In this document: positions 47,749 to 55,501 of the stretch, one piece after another
How the letters are laid out: each line of letters begins with the position of its first letter
Numbering within the stretch: the stretch's first letter is position 1
Assembly: GCF_003991205.1 (NCBI RefSeq)
Contig: NZ_RXOZ01000001.1
Coordinates: forward strand, 124,001 to 188,000
Direction: 5' to 3'
Origin: Georgenia sp. SYP-B2076
Lineage (GTDB): Bacteria > Actinomycetota > Actinomycetes > Actinomycetales > Actinomycetaceae
Length of the DNA: 64,000 bases
Position numbers and translations under genes: made by a program
Notes under the pieces: model-generated
Told to the model about the DNA's origin: nothing
Seen by the model: only the letters and a program-made list of their open reading frames with translations
The model's database searches: none

Positions 47749-48641
47749 TGGCCACCGTCCAGGCAGCACCGCCGACGACGACGGCGGGCCGGCCCGCCCC
47801 CCGCCGCAGCATCGTCGCCGCTCCGAGCACGTGGGTCGTCTGGGCCCTCGTCGCCGCGTTCTTCGTCTTCCTCGTCGGCATCCTCGTGTCCGTCGTCATC
47901 GACTCCTTCGGTCAGCAGTGGTTCGGCGGCTGGCTGCCCGCGGAGTTCACCACCCAGTGGTACAGCAGGGCCTGGGAGCGGTTCGACCTGACCCACGTCA
48001 TCGGCGTCACCGTGGGGGTGGCCCTGGCGGTGGTGGTGATCTCCGTCCTCATCGGCGTGCCGGCCTCGTACATGCTCGCCAGGCGCAACTTCCCGGGGAA
48101 GCGGCTCGTCACCCTGCTGTTCCTGCTGCCGATCATCATCCCGCCCATCACCTACGGCATCCCGCTCGCCACGGTGATGTACAACGTGGGCCTCGGCCGG
48201 ACGGTGACCGCGGTGATCCTGGTGAACCTCGTGCCGTCGGTGCCGTTCGTCATCCTGACGATGACGCCGTTCATCGAGCAGATCAACCCGTCCATCGAGA
48301 GCGCGGCGCGGATGTGCGGGGCGACGCTGAAGGACGTCTTCGTGCGGATCCTGGCGCCGCTGCTGGTCCCGGGCATCCTCGCGGCGGCCATCCTGGTGCT
48401 GGTGCGCACGGTGGGGATGTTCGAGCTCACGTTCCTCGTCTCCGGCCCGCCCAGCGACACCCTCGTGGTGGCGATCTACCGGGCGATGACGGCGGCCGGC
48501 GGCGGCGAGGCACGCCAGCTGGTGTCGGCGATGGCGTTCATCTACACCGCGACGATGCTGGTCATCCTCGTCGTCGCGCTGCGCTACATCAACCCGACCC
48601 AGCTCGTCGCCCGGGTACGGGAGACCCGCGAGGACGACTGA
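47748..48641 (+). CDS. ABC transporter permease, second subunit
   Basis: The 297-residue membrane protein has about six helices and a second EAA loop (QINPSIESAARMCGATLKDVFVRILAPLLVPGI). It is the PotC/CysW-type partner. A Pro/Ala/Thr-rich N-terminal tail of about 25 residues precedes the first helix. It overlaps the preceding gene by 1 nt and lies 3 bp from the convergent dehydratase. Confidence 0.93.
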   Translation: MATVQAAPPTTTAGRPAPRRSIVAAPSTWVVWALVAAFFVFLVGILVSVVIDSFGQQWFGGWLPAEFTTQWYSRAWERFDLTHVIGVTVGVALAVVVISVLIGVPASYMLARRNFPGKRLVTLLFLLPIIIPPITYGIPLATVMYNVGLGRTVTAVILVNLVPSVPFVILTMTPFIEQINPSIESAARMCGATLKDVFVRILAPLLVPGILAAAILVLVRTVGMFELTFLVSGPPSDTLVVAIYRAMTAAGGGEARQLVSAMAFIYTATMLVILVVALRYINPTQLVARVRETREDD

Positions 48642-48644
48642 GCC

Positions 48645-49889
48645 TCACCAGGAGGTGAGGTCGGCCGGCTGGGCCGCGGCCGGGTCGGCCCACCTCTCGT
48701 TGGGCACGAGCGGGTACCAGCCCGGGCGCCCGGGGTCACGGTCGTACGGGTAGTCACCGGTCTCCCGGTAGAGGTCCGCGTAGCGGGCCACCTTCTCGTG
48801 ATCCAGCGCCACGCCCAGCCCCGGGCCGGTGGGGACGCGGATCGCGCCGTCGCGGTAGGGCATCTTGCCGCCCTCGATGATGTCGTCGGTGAGGTGGTGG
48901 TAGTGCGCGTCGGCCTTGTGGTCCAGGTTCGGGATGACGGCGCCCAGGTGGAGCATCGTGGCGAGCTGGATGCCGAGCTCGCCGGAGGAGTGCACCGCCA
49001 CGCCGAGCTGGAACGTCTCGCACACACCGGCGGCCTTGATGCACGGCCGGATGCCGCCCCAGAAGGTGGTGTCCAGCAGGATCACGTCGACCGCCGGGTC
49101 GCGCACGTTGCTGGCCAGCTGCTCGAAGCCCACCACCACCGTGTTGGTCGCCAGGGGCAGCCCGAGCCCGCGCAGCTGCCGCATGCCGTTGAGCCCCCAC
49201 GTGGGGTCCTCGAAGTAGTCGTTGGGCAGGTCGAGGATGGCGCGGCCGAACCGCTGCGCGCGGCCCACCGACAGCGCCCCGTTGGGGTCGTACCGCAGCA
49301 GGTCGCCGGCGGTGGCGTCGGCCAGGGCGCGGTAGCACTCGAGCTCGTAGTCCGGGTCGAAGACACCGCCCTTGAGCTTGTGCACCTCGAACCCGTGCTC
49401 GGCCTTGAGCCGCCTGGCCTCGTCGGCGAGCTGGTCCGGGGTGCGCACCTCGCCCCGGCCGGTGCTCGGGTCGGCGTAGCGGAAGAACAGGTAGGACGCG
49501 AAGCCGACCTCGTCCCTCAGCCGGCCGCCCAGGAGCTCGGAGACGGGGACGCCGAGGCGCTTGCCCATGAGGTCGAGGCACGCGAACTCCACGGCGGCCA
49601 GCAGCTGGGTCCGGTTGTTGTACAGGCTCGCGGTCGGGTTCGCGATCGCGAACCTCAGGGCCTCGAGCCGGAAGGGGTCGTGCCCGAGGAGATAGGGCCT
49701 CAGCCCGGCGACCGCCGCCTCCGCGCTCTGGCCGCCCCCGCCCAGCTCGCCGAGCCCGACCAGGCCGTCATCGGTCTCCACCTCCACGATGGTGCGGATG
49801 AACCGGCCCCAGTGCGCGCCGTTGGCGTGCAGGAGCGGCGCCTCGAGCGGGACGGCGACCGTGGTCGCGCGGACGTCGACGATCTTCAT
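48645..49889 (-). CDS. Enolase-superfamily sugar-acid dehydratase (glucarate/mandelate racemase-like)
   Basis: The 414-residue protein matches the muconate/mandelate racemase branch. It has an N-terminal capping domain, the catalytic Lys region [20 protein letters not shown], metal-binding [11 protein letters not shown], the DPTWGLNG part, and a distal catalytic [10 protein letters not shown] motif. The overall pattern is closest to glucarate dehydratase-like enzymes, which remove water from hexarates. Start ATG at 49889. The convergent importer beside it (44402-48641) could supply the sugar acid, an inference from proximity only. Confidence 0.85.
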   Translation of the reverse strand: MKIVDVRATTVAVPLEAPLLHANGAHWGRFIRTIVEVETDDGLVGLGELGGGGQSAEAAVAGLRPYLLGHDPFRLEALRFAIANPTASLYNNRTQLLAAVEFACLDLMGKRLGVPVSELLGGRLRDEVGFASYLFFRYADPSTGRGEVRTPDQLADEARRLKAEHGFEVHKLKGGVFDPDYELECYRALADATAGDLLRYDPNGALSVGRAQRFGRAILDLPNDYFEDPTWGLNGMRQLRGLGLPLATNTVVVGFEQLASNVRDPAVDVILLDTTFWGGIRPCIKAAGVCETFQLGVAVHSSGELGIQLATMLHLGAVIPNLDHKADAHYHHLTDDIIEGGKMPYRDGAIRVPTGPGLGVALDHEKVARYADLYRETGDYPYDRDPGRPGWYPLVPNERWADPAAAQPADLTSW

Positions 49890-49991
49890 GGGTCCCCACG
49901 TTCTGTGCGACCGACGAGGCACCACTGTGGCACGGTCTTGGTTTCCCTGGTGACCGATCGGGCGCCGCCTGAGGCGGTCCCCGCCGGGCGG

Positions 49992-50594
49992 TCAGACGCG
50001 CAGGCCCACGTGCACGATCGCCTCGGCGACCTCCCGCACCCTGGCGTTGTGGCTGCGGGCGTGCTCACGGATCCGCTGGAACGCCTGCTCCACGTCGATG
50101 CTGCGGGCCTGCGCGATGACGATCCTCGCCTCGAGCGCCTGCTGGAGCTGCTCGTTGAGGGCCTGCTGCTGGTGGTACTTCGAGGCGTTGATGAGATAGC
50201 TGGTCGCGATGTCGGCGAGCACGACGGCGGCGGCCAGGTCCTCCTCGGGCCACTCGCGGGGCCCGGCCGCGTAGAGGTTCAGGGCGCCGAAGGTGTCCTC
50301 GTTCAGCCGCATCGGGATGCCCGCGACCGCGCCGACGCCGTGGGCCTCCGCGGCGGCGCCGAGCTCCAGCCACCGGCCGGGCTCGGCCCGCAGGTCGGGT
50401 ACCGCCACAACCCGGCCGCTGAGGTAGGCGGTGACGCAGGGGCCGCGCTGGAACTCCTCCTGGCACCGCTCCAGCTCCGCGATGTCGTCGGGCACGGCGG
50501 TGACCAACCGCAGCGCCCCGTCGGTCGCGAGGGTGACGCCGCTGCCGGCCAGCCCGAGGACCCCCGTCACCCGGGACGCGAGGGCCCCGAGCAT
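49992..50594 (-). CDS. GAF and ANTAR domain-containing regulator
   Basis: The protein of about 200 residues starts MLGALASRVTGVLGLAGSGVTLATDG and contains a GAF domain (AVAGIPMRLNEDTFGALNLYAAGPREWPEEDLAAAVVLADIATSYLIN) and a C-terminal ANTAR domain (EARIVIAQARSIDVEQAFQRIREHARSHNARVREVAEAIV). ANTAR domains bind structured RNA and antiterminate transcription. Family members usually have about 20-30 more N-terminal residues. Here upstream in-frame sequence (RRVLDAGRVDT) looks related, but no start codon with a ribosome-binding site precedes it. The 5' end may be frameshifted or use an unusual start. Confidence 0.75.
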   Translation of the reverse strand: MLGALASRVTGVLGLAGSGVTLATDGALRLVTAVPDDIAELERCQEEFQRGPCVTAYLSGRVVAVPDLRAEPGRWLELGAAAEAHGVGAVAGIPMRLNEDTFGALNLYAAGPREWPEEDLAAAVVLADIATSYLINASKYHQQQALNEQLQQALEARIVIAQARSIDVEQAFQRIREHARSHNARVREVAEAIVHVGLRV

Positions 50595-50764
50595 GGTGTC
50601 GACGCGCCCCGCATCTAAGACTCTCCTCGGCGCGCGAGTTCGCCACCGGAGTCTCGGTGGTCTGGTCCGCCGTGGTCTGGGGCGGTCTTCCTTGAGAAGG
50701 TAAGAGGTGCCGGGCGCGCCCTCAGCACGGAGTGCCCGGTGTCGGCCGACGGGAGGAGTCACCC

Positions 50765-51265
50765 ATGACGACGCGGCTGCTGCTCGTCTCCGACACCCAT
50801 GTCCCCAAGCGGGCCAAGGCGCTGCCGGCCGCGCTCTGGCCGCAGGTCGAGGGGGCCGACGTCGTCGTGCACGCCGGTGACTGGATCGACGAGGGCGTGC
50901 TGGACGATCTGGAGGCGCGCTCCCGCCGCCTCGTCGCCTGCTGGGGCAACAACGACGGGCCGGGGCTCCGGCGCCGGCTCCCGGAGGTCGCGCGGACCAC
51001 CCTCGACGGCGTGCGCCTCGCGGTGGTGCACGAGACCGGGCCGGCGCAGGGCCGGGAGCGGCGGATGGACCACCGGTTCCCGGACGTCGACGTCCTGGTC
51101 TTCGGGCACAGCCACATCCCCTGGGACACGACGACGCCCGCGGGGATGCGGCTGCTGAACCCCGGCTCGCCCACGGACCGGCGGCGTCAGCCCTTCTGCA
51201 CCTTCATGACCGCCACGCTGGAGCCCGGGCCCCGCGCCGTGGACGTCACCCTCCACCGGCTCTGA
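50765..51265 (+). CDS. YfcE/MJ0936-type metallophosphodiesterase
   Basis: The 166-residue protein has the phosphoesterase motifs LLLVSDTHVPKRAKALP, VVVHAGDW, CWGNNDGPGLRRRLP, VVHETG and VFGHSHIPWD. These bind two metals. Family members hydrolyse phosphodiesters such as cyclic nucleotides or act on unknown substrates. ATG at 50765, preceded by GGGAGGAGTCACCC. Divergent from the ANTAR gene. Confidence 0.88.
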   Translation: MTTRLLLVSDTHVPKRAKALPAALWPQVEGADVVVHAGDWIDEGVLDDLEARSRRLVACWGNNDGPGLRRRLPEVARTTLDGVRLAVVHETGPAQGRERRMDHRFPDVDVLVFGHSHIPWDTTTPAGMRLLNPGSPTDRRRQPFCTFMTATLEPGPRAVDVTLHRL

Positions 51266-51304
51266 GCCCCGCCGGGCCGCAGCGCGACGGGGCCCCGCGG
51301 GCGC

Positions 51305-52732
51305 CTACCGCGCCGTCGTGGGCTCGAGGGCCGGCGCGTCGTCCAGGCCGTCCAGGTCCTTGTCGCGGGTCTCCTTGGTGGTGAAGAGCGCCACGAGGGT
51401 CAGCACCGCCATCGCGCCGAGGTACACGCCGACCCAGCCCACGCCGTAGCTCTGGACGAGCCAGGCGGCGATGAACGGGGCCACGGCCGCGCCGAGGATC
51501 GAGGAGAAGTTGTAGGCGATGGCCGAGCCCGTGTAGCGCACGTTCGTGGGGAAGAGCTCGGGCAGGATCGCGCTCTGCACGCCGAAGGTCAGGCCCATCA
51601 GGGTCATGCCGATGACGAGGAACAGCAGGAGGAGGCCCATGTTCGCGTCCTGGCCGGTGCCCATGACGGCCGGGCTGAGGAACATGTTGAAGGTGAGGCC
51701 GAACAGCAGGATCAGGGTGGTGACCACGATGAGGAACGGCTTGCGCCCGACCTTGTCGGCGAGCCGGCCGGAGACCGGGACGAAGGCCGCGAAGAACAGG
51801 ATCGCGGCGAGCTGGAGGACCAGGAAGTCGCGGTAGCCGATGCCCAGCATCCCGTTCTCGACGGCGCCGATGGCGTAGCTGAGGATCCACGTGGTGAACA
51901 GGTAGAACAGCGTGTAGGTGGCCAGCATGATGAACGTGCCCTGGAGCAGCTGGCGCCAGCTCGTCCTGAACACCGTGGCCAGCGGGGTCTTGACCTTCTC
52001 GCCGCGGGCGACGGAGCGGGCGAAGACCGGGGTCTCCTCGAGCTTGAGTCGCACGTACATGCCCAGGACCACGATGACCGCCGAGGCCAGGAACGGCAGG
52101 CGCCAGCCCCAGGTGAGGAAGGCGCCGTCGTGGGCCGGGTTGGTGCTGTCGTGGCCCATCCAGATCGTCAGCAGCAGGAAGAAGCCGTTGGCGAAGAAGA
52201 AGCCGATGGGGGCGCCGAGCTGGGGCCACATGGCCGCGCGGGCGCGCTTGCCCTTCTCGGCGGTCTCGGTGGCCAGCAGCGCGGCGCCGCTCCACTCGCC
52301 GCCCAGGCCCAGGCCCTGGCAGAACCGCATGATCGCGAGCATCGCGGGCGCCCACAGGCCGATCTGCGCGTACGTCGGCAGGAGGCCGATGAGCACCGTG
52401 GCGATGCCCATGGTCAGCAGGGAGCCGAGCAGGGTGGCCTTGCGCCCGGTCCGGTCGCCGAAGTGACCGAAGACCACCGAGCCGATGGGGCGGGCGACGA
52501 ACGCGACGCCGAACGTCGCCAGGGACGCGAGCAGCGCGCCGCCGGCGTCGGAGGTCGGGAAGAACAGCAGCGGGAAGACCGAGATGGCCGCCGTCGCATA
52601 GACGTAGAAGTCGTAGAACTCGATCGACGTGCCCACGAGGCTCGCCACGATGATGCGGCTGCGGGGGACGTGGTGCTCGTCGAGGTTCTTCGGCTGCTCA
52701 ACGGCGGGATCGTGCCGGGTCACCGTGCTCAC
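51305..52732 (-). CDS. MHS-family MFS metabolite:proton symporter
   Basis: The 475-residue transporter has 12 membrane helices and the MHS signatures VASLVGTSIEFYDFYVYATAA at the start, FGHFGDRTGRKATLLGSLLTMGIATVLIGLLPTYAQIG, GLGLGGEWSGAALLATETAEKGKRA and ELFPTNVRYTGSAIAYNFSSILGAAVAPF. Relatives import shikimate, proline, betaine or citrate with protons. GTG at 52732 with AGGAGATTTCT upstream; the longer frame to 52903 lacks similarity. Substrate unknown. Confidence 0.9.
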   Translation of the reverse strand: MSTVTRHDPAVEQPKNLDEHHVPRSRIIVASLVGTSIEFYDFYVYATAAISVFPLLFFPTSDAGGALLASLATFGVAFVARPIGSVVFGHFGDRTGRKATLLGSLLTMGIATVLIGLLPTYAQIGLWAPAMLAIMRFCQGLGLGGEWSGAALLATETAEKGKRARAAMWPQLGAPIGFFFANGFFLLLTIWMGHDSTNPAHDGAFLTWGWRLPFLASAVIVVLGMYVRLKLEETPVFARSVARGEKVKTPLATVFRTSWRQLLQGTFIMLATYTLFYLFTTWILSYAIGAVENGMLGIGYRDFLVLQLAAILFFAAFVPVSGRLADKVGRKPFLIVVTTLILLFGLTFNMFLSPAVMGTGQDANMGLLLLFLVIGMTLMGLTFGVQSAILPELFPTNVRYTGSAIAYNFSSILGAAVAPFIAAWLVQSYGVGWVGVYLGAMAVLTLVALFTTKETRDKDLDGLDDAPALEPTTAR

Positions 52733-53071
52733 AGAAATCTCCTGATCATGAAAGAGGACCAGAAGAAGGTACGCCCATGCCCAAACTGTGGACAACAGTA
52801 TCTTGCTATGCAATACGTCTCGTGGCTCCGGGAACACGGCGCCGGAGCCCGGGTGTGCGACCACCGGGGCAGCGGTGCTGGTCGCGTACCCCGCTGGTCG
52901 CACGCCGAAGTTCAGGTACCGGAGGGACGTCCGCGACGTCGTTCCACTCGGCGATCGCCCTCAACCTCCTCAGCGCCGGCGCCGCCTGCCCCCCGAGATG
53001 GCACTGATGACGTGAACTAGACCGGGATACTCTTTCGCCCATCCGCAGACCCTTCCGAAGAAGGCGATCCC
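52733..53071. other. 340-bp gap without a gene
   Basis: This region between the MHS transporter start and the small gene at 53072 has several short open frames without ribosome-binding sites or similarity. The AT-rich left part (52780-52815) probably contains the transporter promoter; TTGC-TAT-GCAA lies at 52803-52813. The remainder is GC-rich and shows no recognisable motif. Confidence 0.5.
52803..52813 (-). promoter_or_regulatory. Short palindrome TTGC-TAT-GCAA in the MHS transporter promoter region
   Basis: A perfect 4-bp dyad with a 3-bp spacer, flanked by GTAT...TAC that extends the symmetry with one bulge. It lies about 70 bp upstream of the start in an AT-rich stretch. It could be a GntR-type operator, but the arms are short. 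Confidence 0.3.
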
Positions 53072-53359
53072 ATGGCCGTCCTGGTCATCGCGAGGCTCGA
53101 CGGGGACCCGGAGCAGCTGGCCGGTCAGATCCAGGAGCACCTGGCCCCCGTGATGAACAAGCTGAGTCCGCCGCGGGGGGCGTTGTGGCACGCGCTCGCC
53201 AAGACGCCGGACGGCGTACTCGTGGTAGACGTGTGGGAGACGGGCGACGGTCTCACGAACGCCCTGAGCGAGCCCGAGGTGCAGCACGCGATCGAGCGGG
53301 GCGGCCTGCCACAGCCGCGGATCGACATTTACGAGCTGGTGGATTACCGAAGTCTCTGA
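53072..53359 (+). CDS. Small ABM/dimeric alpha-beta barrel-like protein
   Basis: The 95-residue protein has the length and pattern of antibiotic-biosynthesis-monooxygenase-like folds: AVLVIARLDGDPEQLAGQIQEHLAPVMNKL at the start, ALWHALAKTPDGVLVVDVWETGDGLTNAL in the middle and IDIYELVDYRSL at the end. Functions of such proteins range from monooxygenases to stress-related dimers. ATG at 53072, preceded by GAAGAAGGCGATCCC. Confidence 0.7.
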   Translation: MAVLVIARLDGDPEQLAGQIQEHLAPVMNKLSPPRGALWHALAKTPDGVLVVDVWETGDGLTNALSEPEVQHAIERGGLPQPRIDIYELVDYRSL

Positions 53360-53533
53360 GGTCGATCCGCTGCGTGAGCGCGGGTCGGTCGTGCTCACGG
53401 GCACTTAGGGCACTGGGGCCCGCTGCGGTCAGCCGGTGATCGGGGCAGTGGGAGGCTACGGGCGCACCAGCGAGCGCCGGTGGCCCGGTCGGGAGCGCGT
53501 CCCGCGGCCCTGCCGGGCGCCGCGCCCGTCGGG

Positions 53534-54004
53534 TCACCCGTCCGCGGCCGCCCGGAGCGCGGCGATGTCCAGCTTGGACATCCCGAGCATCGCCCGCATG
53601 GCGCGCGCGGCCCGGTCCGGATCGGGGTCCCCGAGGAGCTCGTCCAGCGCCGGGGGGACGATCTGCCAGGACAACCCGTAACGGTCCTTGAGCCAGCCGC
53701 ACTGGCTGGGCTCCCCGCCCGCCGTCAGCGCGTCCCACAGGCGGTCGATCTCCTGCTGCGTCTCGGCCCGGACGAAGAATGAGATGGCCTCCGTGAAGCT
53801 GAACTGCGGCCCGCCGTTGAGTGCCTGGACCTCCATGCCGTCGAGCACGAAGCTCACCGACATCGCCGAGCCGGGGGCACCCGGGCCGCCCGCGCCGTAG
53901 CGCGAGACGTGGCGGATCCCTGAGTTGGGGAACAGGGAGACGTAGAACTCGGCGGCCTCCTCTGCGTGGTCGTCGAACCACAGGAACGGGCTGATCCGCT
54001 GCAT
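53534..54004 (-). CDS. VOC family protein (PhnB/3-demethylubiquinone-methyltransferase-like)
   Basis: The 157-residue protein starts RISPFLWFDDHAEEAAEFYVSLFPNSGIRHVSRYGAGG and contains MEVQALNGGPQFSFTEAISFFVRAETQQEIDRLWDAL, then QCGWLKDRYGLSWQIVPPALDELLGD. This is the PhnB-type subgroup of glyoxalase-like proteins. The enzymatic role is unknown. Start ATG at 54004. Confidence 0.85.
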   Translation of the reverse strand: MQRISPFLWFDDHAEEAAEFYVSLFPNSGIRHVSRYGAGGPGAPGSAMSVSFVLDGMEVQALNGGPQFSFTEAISFFVRAETQQEIDRLWDALTAGGEPSQCGWLKDRYGLSWQIVPPALDELLGDPDPDRAARAMRAMLGMSKLDIAALRAAADG

Positions 54005-54163
54005 CGCGTACCTCTCCCTCGGACGGGTGGCGGCCATCGTACGGGCCGTCCGGGCGACCACGCCCGCCAGCAACCCGGGGCATGGAGGTTGCTGCGGCGC
54101 CCGAGGCGTCCCGCCGCCCGTCGCCCGTGCCACCGAGGTGCTCCTGACATCCGCGCCCGACGA

Positions 54164-55402
54164 GTGGATGCTGGGTCCAGGGGCACACAGCTCCCCGCGC
54201 GCGTGGACGCCCTGGTCGTCGGCGCCGGGCCGGCCGGTCTCGCCGCGAGCCAGGCGCTCACCAGGCGCGGCATCGACCACGTGGTGCTCGAGCGCGATGA
54301 GGTCGGGCAGAGCTGGCGCAGCAGGCGCTGGGACTCGCTGCGGCTGAACAACCCCGGCTGGATGAACCCGATGCTCGGCGACCAGGACCCGGACACGTAC
54401 CTCGGCGCCGCGGAGGTGGTCGACCGGCTGGAGCGGCTCGCGAGCCGGTCGCCGGTGCTGACCGGCGTCGAGGTGCGCGCGGCGACCCGCGAGGACGGGC
54501 GGTGGCGGGTGCGCACCTCGGCGGGCGAGGTTACGGCCCGCGCCCTCGTCGCCGCCGGCGGGGGCGAGAACGTGCCGCGCGCACCGGCCGCCGCCGCGTC
54601 CCTGCCCTCCCGGGTCCTCCAGCTCCATTCCGCCGGTTACCGCACCCCCGCCCGGCTGCCCGACGGCGGCGTGCTGGTGGTCGGCAGCGCACAGTCGGGC
54701 TGCCAGATCGCCGAGGAGCTGGCCGTGGCCGGCCGTGAGGTCTACCTCGCGGTCAGCCCGGTCGGCCGGGTGCCCGCGGTGCACCGTGGACGCCTCGGGC
54801 TCGAGCTGCTCGTCGCGGCCGGGTTCTTCGACCAGCGGCCCGCGGACCTCCCCGACCCGGCGATGCTCCGGGCGCCCCAGCCGCTCATCCTGCCCGGCGG
54901 TCGGAGCCTGAGCCTGCAGGCCCTCGCGCGGGCCGGCGTCACGCTCGTGGGGCGCCTGACCGGCGTCGAGCCCACCGCGCTGTCCTTCGACGACAGCGTC
55001 GCGGCCTCCGTCGCGTACGGGGACGCCTTCGCGGCCCGCATCCGCGCCTACCTCGATGCGTTCATCGCCGCCCGGGGGGATCCTGCCCGGCCCTTGGATG
55101 ACGACGACGCCGACCTGCCCGTCACGCTGGAGCCCCCACGAGAGGTGAGCCTCGGCCGGATCGGCAGCGTGGTGTGGTGCACCGGCTACGGCGGCGAGTT
55201 CCGCTGGCTGCCCGAGGGCGCCACGCACCCGGACGGCACCCCCCGGCACGACGGCGTCGCCGGCGTGGAGGGGCTCTGGTACGTGGGGCTGCGGTGGCTG
55301 ACCAGGCGATGCTCCGCAAACTTCCTCGGCTTCCCGAAGGACGCCGCCGTGGTCGCGGACGCCATCGCTGCGCGCCGGCCGGAGCGGGCCGGAGCCGCCT
55401 GA
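54164..55402 (+). CDS. FAD-dependent oxidoreductase (flavin monooxygenase-like)
   Basis: The protein of about 412 residues has an FAD motif (VVGAGPAGLAASQALTRRG near residue 25), the FMO-like WDSLRLNNPGWMNPM part, a second nucleotide motif (VLVVGSAQSGCQIAEELAV) and a late ...VVWCTGYGGEFRWL. The pattern is shared with flavin-containing monooxygenases and related actinobacterial oxidoreductases. Start GTG at 54164 or 54203; both lack a clear ribosome-binding site. The gene converges with adhE. Substrate unknown. Confidence 0.8.
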   Translation: MDAGSRGTQLPARVDALVVGAGPAGLAASQALTRRGIDHVVLERDEVGQSWRSRRWDSLRLNNPGWMNPMLGDQDPDTYLGAAEVVDRLERLASRSPVLTGVEVRAATREDGRWRVRTSAGEVTARALVAAGGGENVPRAPAAAASLPSRVLQLHSAGYRTPARLPDGGVLVVGSAQSGCQIAEELAVAGREVYLAVSPVGRVPAVHRGRLGLELLVAAGFFDQRPADLPDPAMLRAPQPLILPGGRSLSLQALARAGVTLVGRLTGVEPTALSFDDSVAASVAYGDAFAARIRAYLDAFIAARGDPARPLDDDDADLPVTLEPPREVSLGRIGSVVWCTGYGGEFRWLPEGATHPDGTPRHDGVAGVEGLWYVGLRWLTRRCSANFLGFPKDAAVVADAIAARRPERAGAA

Positions 55403-55432
55403 GCAGCCCGAGTCAGCCTCAGCGGCCCCACG

Positions 55433-55472
55433 CCGCTCCGGGGCCCGGCTGCCTCGCCGGGCCCCGGAGCGG
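55433..55472. terminator. Perfect 17-bp hairpin between convergent flavoprotein and adhE genes
   Basis: Two perfect 17-nt arms (55433-55449 and 55456-55472) flank a 6-nt loop (TGCCTC). A second, weaker hairpin follows (about 55474-55491). The location, 30 bp from the flavoprotein stop and 30 bp from the adhE stop, fits a bidirectional terminator. There is no T-run. Confidence 0.8.
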
Positions 55473-55501
55473 CCCGGCCGGCTCGCCGGGCCGCCGGCCG
55501 G

